From Pseudomonadota bacterium (lineage in GTDB: Bacteria; Pseudomonadota; Gammaproteobacteria; Burkholderiales; Burkholderiaceae_B): DNA of 17,222 nt. Location of the stretch: the NCBI GenBank assembly GCA_023427945.1, contig JAEYZR010000271.1, forward strand, positions 1 through 17,222. The letters run 5' to 3'. Below the pieces are notes generated by a model. That model searched no databases. It saw only the letters and a program-made list of their open reading frames with translations, and had not been told where the DNA came from. Below are positions 10,528 through 17,222 of the stretch, piece after piece; position 1 is the first letter of the stretch, and each line of letters opens with the position of its first letter. Position numbers and translations under genes: made by a program.

Positions 10528-12942
10528 CTACAAACCGTAGCGCCCCGCGTAAGCCGACATCTCCTGCGCCACGCGCTCGCAGGCGGCTGTGATCTCATCC
10601 CAGTCCGCTGTCTCTGCTTGCGCCAGGCGCTCCAGCGTGGCGGCAGCCTGTGCCAGGGCATGCTCCTGCATGACCCCCGCCGCCCCCAGCACACGGTGTG
10701 CACGATGCGAGATTTCCGGCGCACGTCTGGCGGACAGCATCGAATGGATGATTTCCAGGTCTTCCGCGTTGGTCTGCACGAACACCTCGGCAATCGCCTG
10801 ATCAGCCGGAGCCGTCACGCTTTCGGACGCAGCCTCGCCCTGATCGAGCCATTGCGCCAGCACACCGCGCAACTGCTCCAGTTGCAAGGGCTTCACCGTT
10901 GCGTCGTCCATTCCGCTGGCACGGCAACGTTGCATATGCGCGGCATCATTTCGCGCCGATACCGCCACAATGGACGTTCGATTGCGTCCCAGGGCAGATT
11001 CCTCGTTGCGCATCAACCGCGCCAGCGCGTAACCATCGATATCGGGCATATTGCAGTCGAGCAGAACCAGACCGAACTGCCCCTGTCGCCAAACCTGCAA
11101 CGCCTCCCTGCTGGACAAACAGGTCGTCACCGTGCAGCCCAGCAGATCGAGCTGTTTTCGCAGCACCATCAGATTGACGGGATTGTCGTCCACCACCAGC
11201 ACCGGCTGCCCGAAAGCCACGTCCGACGGCGGTGTCACGACCTTGCGAACAGGCAGGACGTCACCCAGTTCGACCGGCAACTCGACATGAAAGGTACTGC
11301 CTACGCCTACCGTGCTTTCCGCCCACATCTTTCCCGCATGCAAAGCCACGAGTTCAGTGCAAATCATCAGCCCCAGCCCAGTGCCCCTGCGCGCACTCGT
11401 GGACTCGGCGAGCAGCGACTCATCGTGCGCCTGTGTATAGGCATCGAAGATCGCCTCGAGTTTTTCGGCTGCGATACCCGCGCCGGTATCGGACACCTTC
11501 GTCAACAGCCACGTCGTACGACCTCGCTCCATGATTTCGACGGTGACGTCGATGGTGCCCTGCTTCGTGAACTTGATGGCGTTGGAGAGCAGGTTCATCA
11601 ATACCTGACGGTATTTCGTCCCATCCAGCATGATCCAGCGGTCAGAGCGCACCTCGCCATTCAATTCGATGTTTCCGCGTATCCCGGGTCGCATCAAGCG
11701 CAGTACGTCGTCCACCAGTGCGCGCATATCGACGGGTTGAGCCTGCACGCTGGCCTTGCGTGCGCGCAGGGTGCTCAGATCGAGCAGACCATTGACCGTT
11801 TCAAGCAACATGTGCGCGCCATCGCGTGCGGTGTCGATCATCTCCAGTCTCTTGGCGGCAACGGACTCGTGCGACAGCATGTCCAGCGGCCCCACCACCG
11901 TGTTCATCGCATTGCGGATTTCGTGGCTGACGTTGGCCAGAAACCTCAGCTTGCGCCTGGCCAGACGCTTCGTCTGGCGCCGCAGATGAAGCGCAAACAT
12001 GACCGTGCTGGTGAGAAAAAGCAGCAGCACGAAAGCCAGAGCAACCTCCGTCTTGTAGTAGCGCCAAAGCACCGTGAGGCTGGGTGGCCCAAAATCGATC
12101 GTGTTGACCCAGGTTTCCACGATGTGGTCGGTGTCCGCCGCGCTCAGGCTGCGCAGTGCCCGATCGATAACGGCCTTGAGCATGGGTGCGTCGGCACTCA
12201 CCCCCATGCGTTGCACGACAGGCAGCTCCACCAATGCCCCTGCCGAGGCCAACTGGCCTCGGTAGAACCGAGAGAGCAGCGGCTGAAGAACCACTTCCGG
12301 ACCCACCGCAACATCGACTTCGCCGTTCAGGACCGCCTCCAGCATCAATCGGGGCGTCTTGTAGAACCTGAGTTGTGCACTGGGAACCAACTTGGCAAGC
12401 GCGTCGTCGCTGTCGTCGGAATTGGCCAGCGCAATACGCATATTGGCAAGGTCGGCCACCTCCAGCACGATCGGATGTTCCGGCCGGGACGCCACGATCG
12501 TTGCACTGACGTAGTATGGCAGGATCTCCTGCAATGGCCCGGTCAACTTGCGGTCGCCCTCATTGACCACACTGGAAGGAAGCAGATCGATCTCGCCGCG
12601 CGAGAAGCGTTGCACGGCATCCTGCCAGCCTGTGGTCGGAACGAACTCGAGCCGCATGGGCAGCTTGTGCCCCACCGCAAGCATGGTTTGAGCCATCAGG
12701 CCCTTCGGCTTGCCCCGCACGACGTATTCAAGCGGTGCCCAGTCGGGGTCTATCGTGTAGCGCAGCACACCCTTGGCTTTCATCCAGGCAAGTTCTTCGT
12801 CTGAAAAAATGCCACTGGCCGAGGGCTCGCCATCTGGCTGCGGGGCCGTATGAGCGCGTGCCCCCGGCATGATCAGCCAGAAAACCAGCAGGCTTGCCAC
12901 AAGCAGAAAGACCAGGCGTTGGATACCCAGTGAGCGCATCAT
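10528..12942 (-). CDS. BvgS-like hybrid sensor histidine kinase with a single solute-binding-type sensor domain
   Basis: This 804-residue inner-membrane kinase probably passes phosphate His-Asp-His to the regulator gene just upstream. An N-terminal membrane segment or signal (about 8-30, ending ARAH) precedes one periplasmic SBP_bac_3 (Venus-flytrap) domain at about 45-285. A transmembrane helix follows at 300-320. The dimerisation/phosphoacceptor domain has His340 in SHEIRNAMN, and the ATPase domain has NLLSNAIKFT, DTGAGI and GTGLGLMI. The receiver domain has Asp629 in LLDCNMPDIDG, and the HPt domain has His749 in AHRVLGAAG. B. pertussis BvgS has two Venus-flytrap domains and a PAS domain; this protein has one and no visible PAS. 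The usual Pro after the phospho-His box (HEIRTPMN) is Ala here. ATG at 12942 overlaps the regulator stop in TGATG; ATG at 12939 is an alternative. The ligand is unknown. Confidence 0.9.
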   Translation of the reverse strand: MMRSLGIQRLVFLLVASLLVFWLIMPGARAHTAPQPDGEPSASGIFSDEELAWMKAKGVLRYTIDPDWAPLEYVVRGKPKGLMAQTMLAVGHKLPMRLEFVPTTGWQDAVQRFSRGEIDLLPSSVVNEGDRKLTGPLQEILPYYVSATIVASRPEHPIVLEVADLANMRIALANSDDSDDALAKLVPSAQLRFYKTPRLMLEAVLNGEVDVAVGPEVVLQPLLSRFYRGQLASAGALVELPVVQRMGVSADAPMLKAVIDRALRSLSAADTDHIVETWVNTIDFGPPSLTVLWRYYKTEVALAFVLLLFLTSTVMFALHLRRQTKRLARRKLRFLANVSHEIRNAMNTVVGPLDMLSHESVAAKRLEMIDTARDGAHMLLETVNGLLDLSTLRARKASVQAQPVDMRALVDDVLRLMRPGIRGNIELNGEVRSDRWIMLDGTKYRQVLMNLLSNAIKFTKQGTIDVTVEIMERGRTTWLLTKVSDTGAGIAAEKLEAIFDAYTQAHDESLLAESTSARRGTGLGLMICTELVALHAGKMWAESTVGVGSTFHVELPVELGDVLPVRKVVTPPSDVAFGQPVLVVDDNPVNLMVLRKQLDLLGCTVTTCLSSREALQVWRQGQFGLVLLDCNMPDIDGYALARLMRNEESALGRNRTSIVAVSARNDAAHMQRCRASGMDDATVKPLQLEQLRGVLAQWLDQGEAASESVTAPADQAIAEVFVQTNAEDLEIIHSMLSARRAPEISHRAHRVLGAAGVMQEHALAQAAATLERLAQAETADWDEITAACERVAQEMSAYAGRYGL

Positions 12943-13631
12943 CAATTCAGATAGCGGTCGCGATAGGTGGCCACTTCGACCAGCGTACGAATGCCCAGCT
13001 TGCGAAATGCCGCCTGCTTCTGATTACTGATGGTTTTGGCACTGCGCGAAAACTTCACCGCAATGTCAGCAACACTGAGCCCATCCAGAATGCATCGCAT
13101 GACCTCCTGCTCGCGCTTGGAGAGCATGTCGAACGGGCCATTGTTGGCGCTTTTTCCGTCTGAGCCCACCGCGCCTGAGCGACTCTTGCCGGGCGGCGGG
13201 ATATGCGGCAAGAGTTCGATGAGATGTGCAGGAAGGTAACGACGCCCAGCAGCCACCTCGCGCACGGCCGGCAACAGCTCCCGCATCGACTGCGCCTTGC
13301 TGAGAAATCCCAGCGCGCCCGCACGCAGCAGCAAAGAGACGGTAGCAGGATTGTCGTGGGCCGACGCCACCAGAATGCGTACGGAAGGGTATCTGACACG
13401 AAGAATGGAAATGAGCTGCACGCCATCCGAATCGGTGTCGGCAAGCGAGTAGTCCAGCAATAGCACGTCGATACGATCGCCCGCGCGCAGGGCAGAAAGC
13501 AGATCGGCGCTACGCTCGAAGGAACCAGCCAGCTCCATGCGAGCGTCGGACGTGATTTCTCTTTCATAGCCCATGCGTACCACTGCATGGTCATCCAGCA
13601 GCGAAACGTAAATGGGAAATTCGGGTCTCAT
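12942..13631 (-). CDS. NarL/FixJ-family response regulator (BvgA-like)
   Basis: This 229-residue DNA-binding regulator is presumably phosphorylated by the kinase encoded downstream. The receiver domain (about 7-130) has the acidic pair Asp13-Asp14 (LLDDHAVVRMG), phospho-acceptor Asp60 in VLLLDYSLAD, and conserved switch segments VASAHD and GFLSKAQS. A Pro/Gly/Ser-rich linker (about 145-165) leads to a LuxR-type helix-turn-helix with LSKREQEVMRCILDGLSVADIA and SAKTISNQKQAAFRKLGI. ATG at 13631 is preferred because GAGG lies 8 nt before it; GTG at 13637 would be too close to that site. Its stop overlaps the kinase start by one base, so the two are translationally coupled. Targets cannot be told from the sequence. 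Confidence 0.92.
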   Translation of the reverse strand: MRPEFPIYVSLLDDHAVVRMGYEREITSDARMELAGSFERSADLLSALRAGDRIDVLLLDYSLADTDSDGVQLISILRVRYPSVRILVASAHDNPATVSLLLRAGALGFLSKAQSMRELLPAVREVAAGRRYLPAHLIELLPHIPPPGKSRSGAVGSDGKSANNGPFDMLSKREQEVMRCILDGLSVADIAVKFSRSAKTISNQKQAAFRKLGIRTLVEVATYRDRYLN

Positions 13632-13657
13632 AGACACGCCCTCGGAGAAGCAGGCAG

Positions 13658-13725
13658 ACCAGTGCTGTTCACATCAGAACGTGAATCAGCCTGCCAAGAC
13701 CTTGACAAATTATTCTACCAGTGCT
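13658..13725 (-). promoter_or_regulatory. Probable control region of the two-component operon: direct repeat and inverted repeat
   Basis: This lies within the 209-base gap between dinB and the regulator start. The 9-mer ACCAGTGCT occurs at 13658-13666 and 13717-13725. Next to the first copy is the inverted repeat GTTC-N6-GAAC (13667-13680). On the minus strand TAGAAT (13717-13712) could be a -10 element, though no good -35 is seen. An AT-rich patch lies farther up at 13761-13780. Autoregulator binding is possible but unproven. Confidence 0.3.
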
Positions 13726-13840
13726 CAGAAGGACGCGACGCGAGCGCAGCCAGGCAGAAACAAATTTGCAAACAAAGCTTCAATCAGGCTCGGCAACGCT
13801 GTTTCAACCTCTGCCAGCGGACCGATGGAGCCGACCATGC

Positions 13841-14986
13841 CTATCCAAACAAACGCCCTTGCGACTCGCTTGTCTCTGCATCCTGAGCACGGGACAACGC
13901 ACTTATCCTCACACCCAGCAAGCGCAGCCGCATCTCCAATGGCGCACGTCGAAGACACTCTCCGGCAGCACGCCTGATGACCGTGGCATCGCCCGTGGCA
14001 TCGGGCAAGGTCACGTCCCGCGTGACGATCCGGAAATCCGTGTATCGCAGCTTGATCCCCACCGTGCGCCCCACATATCCCTTGCGCCGCAGATCCTCGG
14101 CCAGACGCACGCACAGATCGGTGAAGATGACGGACAATGTCTGTCTGTCATGCCGGGCGTGCAGATCGCGTTCGAATGTGGTCTCGCGGCTCATGGATTT
14201 CGGCTCGCTGCGACTGGCGACTTCCCGGTCGTCGCGACCATGTGCAGCCTCGATCAACCAGGCCGCATAGCTGCGACCGAACTGCGCCTGCAGGATGCCC
14301 GGATCGGCCTGTGCGAGATCCCCTATCGTATGGATACCAAGGGTTTGCAGACGTTCATTGGCCTTGGGTCCGATGCCGTTGACCTTGCGCGCCGCAAGCG
14401 GCCAGATCCGCCGAGGCACATCCGCATGCTCGATAAGGGTGAGCCCGCCCGGTTTTTCCAGATCGGAACAAATCTTGGCCAACAGCTTGTTGGGCGCAAT
14501 GCCGATCGAACACGACAGGCCTGTGGCATCGCGAACAGCGTCCTGCAAGCGTTTTCCAAGCTGCGACATATCGCAGTCATGCGACGACAGATCTATATAG
14601 ATTTCATCGATCCCGCGATCTTCGATATGCGGAGCGATCGAGGCCACGGCCTCCTTGAACAGTCGCGAATAGTAGCGATAGGCATCGAAATCGGCAGGCA
14701 GCAACAGCGCATCGGGTGCCAGCGCGGCAGCTTTCATCAAGCCCATGGCGGAAAACACACCCAGGGCGCGAGCCTCGTAGGTAGAAGTCGTGACCACCCC
14801 CCTGCCCGCGTAATTGCGCAGGCGAGTAAACCGTTCGAGCCCCTCACCCGGCTGTGGCGTACTGGCAGAACGCCCGCCGATCACCACCGGATGCCCTTTC
14901 AGCTCCGGGTAACGCAGCAGCTCGACCGATGCATAGAAAGCATCCATATCGAGATGGGCCACGCGGCGCGGAGCACGACTCACCAT
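13841..14986 (-). CDS. dinB: DNA polymerase IV (DinB), Y-family translesion polymerase
   Basis: This 381-residue polymerase copies past lesions such as N2-dG adducts. The catalytic acids are intact: Asp13 in AHLDMDAFYASVE and the pair Asp127-Glu128 in RGIDEIYID. Other family blocks are KGHPVVIGG, VVTTSTYEAR, LSCSIGIAPNKLLAKICSD, the helix-hairpin-helix VNGIGPKANERLQTLGIHT and the little-finger region from about 245. The extreme C-terminus QGRLFG is a likely beta-clamp-binding motif. Compared with E. coli Pol IV there is an insertion of about 15-20 residues after VIGG (STPQPGEGLERFTRLRNY), a variation I recall from betaproteobacterial DinB. ATG at 14986 has an AGG about 9 nt upstream. The gene starts 18 nt after the lipoprotein gene and probably shares its promoter. 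No SOS box is visible upstream. Confidence 0.94.
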   Translation of the reverse strand: MVSRAPRRVAHLDMDAFYASVELLRYPELKGHPVVIGGRSASTPQPGEGLERFTRLRNYAGRGVVTTSTYEARALGVFSAMGLMKAAALAPDALLLPADFDAYRYYSRLFKEAVASIAPHIEDRGIDEIYIDLSSHDCDMSQLGKRLQDAVRDATGLSCSIGIAPNKLLAKICSDLEKPGGLTLIEHADVPRRIWPLAARKVNGIGPKANERLQTLGIHTIGDLAQADPGILQAQFGRSYAAWLIEAAHGRDDREVASRSEPKSMSRETTFERDLHARHDRQTLSVIFTDLCVRLAEDLRRKGYVGRTVGIKLRYTDFRIVTRDVTLPDATGDATVIRRAAGECLRRAPLEMRLRLLGVRISALSRAQDAETSESQGRLFG

Positions 14987-15004
14987 GACATGCCTGGCGA
15001 ACGC

Positions 15005-15424
15005 TTACTTCGCAGGAGCCTGCGTCGGCATGTATGCCCGGCAGGACGGCGTGCGGAAACTGATGGCGTCGCGCATGGCCGCAACCGCCTTTGCGTCCCA
15101 GATACTGCGCCCCCACATCACGATTTCGACGTTCGACACCGCAGCCGATGCACGGCTGACATCCACGCGGGCAATGTCATTGGAAGTGAACGGCGCACGC
15201 ACCACGACGCTGCCACTATCGGCATTGCCGCCGGGAATACGCTGGACCTCATAGGCGTCCTTGCCCGTCAGACACAATTTGGCCTGGGCCTGTGCGGCGT
15301 CGAGAACATCCTGGACGGGCATGTTCGCCTGGAACGAGGCGCGTGGAGCATCCGGATTGACTCCCAGCGCACAACCACCCAGCAGCCCTAGCAGCGCAAC
15401 GGCCGCCATCGGTTTGAACATCAT
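15005..15424 (-). CDS. Small putative lipoprotein of unknown function
   Basis: I do not recognise this 139-residue protein beyond its export signal. The lipoprotein signal peptide has Lys4, a hydrophobic core and the lipobox LLGGC with Cys18 as lipidation site. Residue +2 is Ala, not Asp, which favours the outer membrane. The mature part is about 120 residues, with Cys near positions 51 and 130 that might pair, and alternating segments such as SGSVVVRAPF, IARVDVS and VSNVEIVMWG suggesting a small beta-rich domain. AGGAG lies 5 nt before ATG at 15424; ATG at 15421 is an alternative. dinB follows 18 nt downstream and the S9 peptidase is divergent. No link between lipoprotein and polymerase function is evident. 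Confidence 0.8.
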   Translation of the reverse strand: MMFKPMAAVALLGLLGGCALGVNPDAPRASFQANMPVQDVLDAAQAQAKLCLTGKDAYEVQRIPGGNADSGSVVVRAPFTSNDIARVDVSRASAAVSNVEIVMWGRSIWDAKAVAAMRDAISFRTPSCRAYMPTQAPAK

Positions 15425-15448
15425 GATTTCTCCTGATCAATGGTGGGC

Positions 15449-15480
15449 ATTATCGCGCATCAGGAATGTGCGGGCCCGCA
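15449..15480 (-). promoter_or_regulatory. Possible promoter of lipoprotein-dinB with a palindrome over the -35 region
   Basis: On the minus strand GATAAT (15454-15449) matches the -10 consensus at five of six bases. The -35 position 17 bases upstream shows no TTGACA but falls inside the perfect 12-base palindrome TGCGGGCCCGCA (15469-15480). That could be a protein site replacing or covering the -35. The functional reading is inferred. Confidence 0.35.
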
Positions 15481-15520
15481 GCCTGGCGTCCGGCCGGAAT
15501 TTTTGTGCCTCGGGGGTCGT

Positions 15521-15550
15521 TAGACACGGTCTGTCGCCCTGTGGCATGAT
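15521..15550 (+). promoter_or_regulatory. Possible sigma-70 promoter of the S9 peptidase gene
   Basis: TAGACA (15521-15526, five of six to TTGACA) and CATGAT (15545-15550, four of six to TATAAT) are spaced 18 bases apart. Transcription would start near 15557, about 20 nt before the TTG start, leaving room for the GGAGG ribosome-binding site. Confidence 0.4.
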
Positions 15551-15577
15551 CGGCAGCACGTCTACCCGGAGGTTCTC

Positions 15578-17222
15578 TTGCGCAAGTTCATGACCCATAC
15601 CCTGCTGGCCACCAGTCTGATCGCAGGCGGTAGCGCCGCAGCATCGACCCCACCCCAATATCCCGTCGAAGACTTTTTCCGCAATCCTCAAAAGGGCTTC
15701 TTCCGCCTTGCCGACGACGGCAAGACGCTAGGTTTCATGCAGCCCGTCGCCATCGACGGACAACCGGCACGCATGAACATTTTTGTTCAGCCCCTTGCCG
15801 GCAGCCATCCCACCGGCACACCTCGCCGCCTGACGGCCGAGACTGCGCGCGACATCAGCAACTTCTACTGGAAAGGCAATCAGACCATCCTGTTCGAGAA
15901 GGATTTCGGCGGTGATGAGAACTTTCATGTCGTGGCCGTCGATACGGTCAGCGGGAAAATCACCGACCTCACCCCTTTTGAAGGCGCCCGGGCGAGCCTG
16001 GAAGACGATCTCGAGGACGATCCCGATCACATCCTGGTCAGCCACAATCAGCGCGATGCACAGGTGTTCGACGTCTACCGCGTGAACGTGCGCACCGGAC
16101 AGAGCACCCTGGTCGCCGAGAACCCGGGCAACGTCGTGGGCTGGCAGACCGACCACGCGGGTCACGTGCGCGCAGCCATCGCCAGCGACGGCCTGGACAC
16201 GACCCTGCTCTACCGTGAGCGCGAATCGGACGACTTCCGCCCGCTCATCACCACCGATTACAGGACACAGGTCAGTCCCGCCTTCTTCACGTTCGACAAC
16301 AAGCAGATGTATGCGCTGTCCAATCGTGGGCGCGACACGCTTGCGCTGGTCACCATCGATCCGGCCAGGCCCGAAGAAGAGGTCGAAATATTCAGCCCGA
16401 AACAGGTCGATCTGGGCGGCGTGGGTTACTCGCGCCAGCGCAAGGTGCTCACGATTGCAAGCTACGAGACAGACAAGACGCACTACAAGTTTTTCGACCC
16501 AGAAGTCGAAGCCCTCTACGCCAAGCTTCGGAAACATCTGGATGGATACGAGTTCGCCCTGCAGGGCCACACACGTGACGAGCAGACGTTCATCGTTGCC
16601 GCCTACAACGATCGCACGCCGGGCGCTCGCTACATCTACGACTCGCAAGCCGACACGCTGACCAAGCTGGCCGACATCAATCCCGCGTTGCCGGAAAATC
16701 ACATGGCCGAAATGCGGCCGATCAGCTATACAAGTCGCGACGGACTCACCATCCACGGCTACCTCACCTTGCCGGCAGGACGCGATCCCAGGAACCTCGC
16801 CTGCATCGTCAACCCGCACGGCGGCCCGTGGGCCCGCGATAGCTGGGGCTTCAATCCCGAAATACAGTTCCTGGCCAACCGGGGCTTTTGCGTACTGCAG
16901 ATGAATTTCCGCGGTTCGACCGGATACGGGCGCAAGTTCTGGGAAGCAAGCTTCGGCCAATGGGGCCTGAAAATGCAAGACGACGTGACAGATGGCGTGA
17001 ACTGGCTGATCGCCCAGGGCATTGCCGACCCCAAGCGAGTCGGCATCTACGGCGGCAGCTACGGCGGTTACGCGACCCTGGCGGGCGTCGCCTTCACCCC
17101 CGACCTGTACGCTGCAGCGGTCGACTATGTGGGCGTCTCCAACCTGTTCACCTTCATGAACACGATCCCGCCTTACTGGAAGCCGATGCTGGCCAAGATG
17201 CAGGACATGGTGGGCGACCCGG
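15578..17222 (+). CDS. Exported S9-family (prolyl oligopeptidase-type) serine peptidase, 3' end outside window
   Basis: The first 548 codons of a probable periplasmic peptidase of the dipeptidyl-aminopeptidase/acylaminoacyl-peptidase group (COG1506). TTG at 15578 is chosen because GGAGG (15568-15572) lies 5 nt before it; the first ATG (15590) is 17 nt away. The start gives RKFMTHTLLATSLIAGGSAA, a signal peptide with likely cleavage near residues 20-24. A beta-propeller-like region fills about 30-380. The alpha/beta-hydrolase domain begins near 385 (SRDGLTIHGYLTLPAGRD). It has the oxyanion motif HGGP (414-417), then MNFRGSTGYGRKFWEA, and the nucleophile Ser494 in YGGSYGGYA. The catalytic Asp and His would lie beyond the window. 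Family members run roughly 620-700 residues. The gene is divergent from the lipoprotein gene. Confidence 0.9.
   Translation, partial: MRKFMTHTLLATSLIAGGSAAASTPPQYPVEDFFRNPQKGFFRLADDGKTLGFMQPVAIDGQPARMNIFVQPLAGSHPTGTPRRLTAETARDISNFYWKGNQTILFEKDFGGDENFHVVAVDTVSGKITDLTPFEGARASLEDDLEDDPDHILVSHNQRDAQVFDVYRVNVRTGQSTLVAENPGNVVGWQTDHAGHVRAAIASDGLDTTLLYRERESDDFRPLITTDYRTQVSPAFFTFDNKQMYALSNRGRDTLALVTIDPARPEEEVEIFSPKQVDLGGVGYSRQRKVLTIASYETDKTHYKFFDPEVEALYAKLRKHLDGYEFALQGHTRDEQTFIVAAYNDRTPGARYIYDSQADTLTKLADINPALPENHMAEMRPISYTSRDGLTIHGYLTLPAGRDPRNLACIVNPHGGPWARDSWGFNPEIQFLANRGFCVLQMNFRGSTGYGRKFWEASFGQWGLKMQDDVTDGVNWLIAQGIADPKRVGIYGGSYGGYATLAGVAFTPDLYAAAVDYVGVSNLFTFMNTIPPYWKPMLAKMQDMVGDP

Noticed and set aside
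10618..12804. A 728-codon open frame on + opposite the sensor kinase
   Set aside because: The minus-strand kinase has every expected domain in order; the plus frame has none and is His/Gln/Arg-rich.
13721..15391. A 556-codon open frame on + opposite dinB and the lipoprotein gene
   Set aside because: It spans two well-supported minus-strand genes and shows no recognisable motif.
15728..16978. A 416-codon open frame on - opposite the S9 peptidase
   Set aside because: The plus frame has a signal peptide, HGGP and GGSYGG motifs and a strong ribosome-binding site; the minus frame has no such support.

Overview
The window is GC-rich, densely coding bacterial DNA. Gene content and protein style (ImuA-ImuB-DnaE2 cassette, BvgA/BvgS-like regulators, a DinB with a long N-terminal insertion) suggest a betaproteobacterium of the order Burkholderiales, probably Alcaligenaceae (Bordetella/Achromobacter relatives). 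The genus is an inference. Both edges cut through genes, and no intergenic stretch exceeds about 210 bases.

Region 1 (2-3705, + strand) is the tail of a salvage operon: the end of a BmpA/NupA-type ABC ATPase, two ABC permeases, and a CodA-family cytosine deaminase. The genes overlap or lie 3-12 nt apart. The deaminase keeps all metal and catalytic residues, but has Cys310 where E. coli CodA has Asp314. Loss of that Asp marks the CodA relatives shown to deaminate 5-methylcytosine, so this operon may import and deaminate 5-methylcytosine or related pyrimidines.

Region 2 (3768-4466, - strand) is a YpfH-like serine esterase. Between it and the next operon is a near-consensus LexA (SOS) box at 4540-4555.

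Region 3 (4580-9916, + strand) is the SOS mutagenesis cassette imuA-imuB-dnaE2: a RecA-like accessory protein, a catalytically inactive Y-family polymerase and an error-prone C-family polymerase. The yqeY gene follows (9987-10448) with its own likely promoter.

Region 4 (10528-15424, - strand), read right to left, holds a small lipoprotein gene, dinB (Pol IV), and a two-component pair: a NarL/FixJ response regulator followed by a BvgS-like hybrid sensor kinase with one periplasmic solute-binding-type domain. The lipoprotein and dinB genes are 18 nt apart. The regulator and kinase genes overlap by one base.

Region 5 (15578-17222, + strand) is the first 548 codons of an exported S9-family (prolyl oligopeptidase-type) serine peptidase, divergent from the lipoprotein gene. 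It probably starts at TTG.

Three specialised DNA polymerase proteins (ImuB, DnaE2, DinB) thus lie within about 10 kb, with a two-component system between them. The most interesting points are the altered CodA active site beside its transporter, the clear SOS box, and the reduced BvgS-type kinase.
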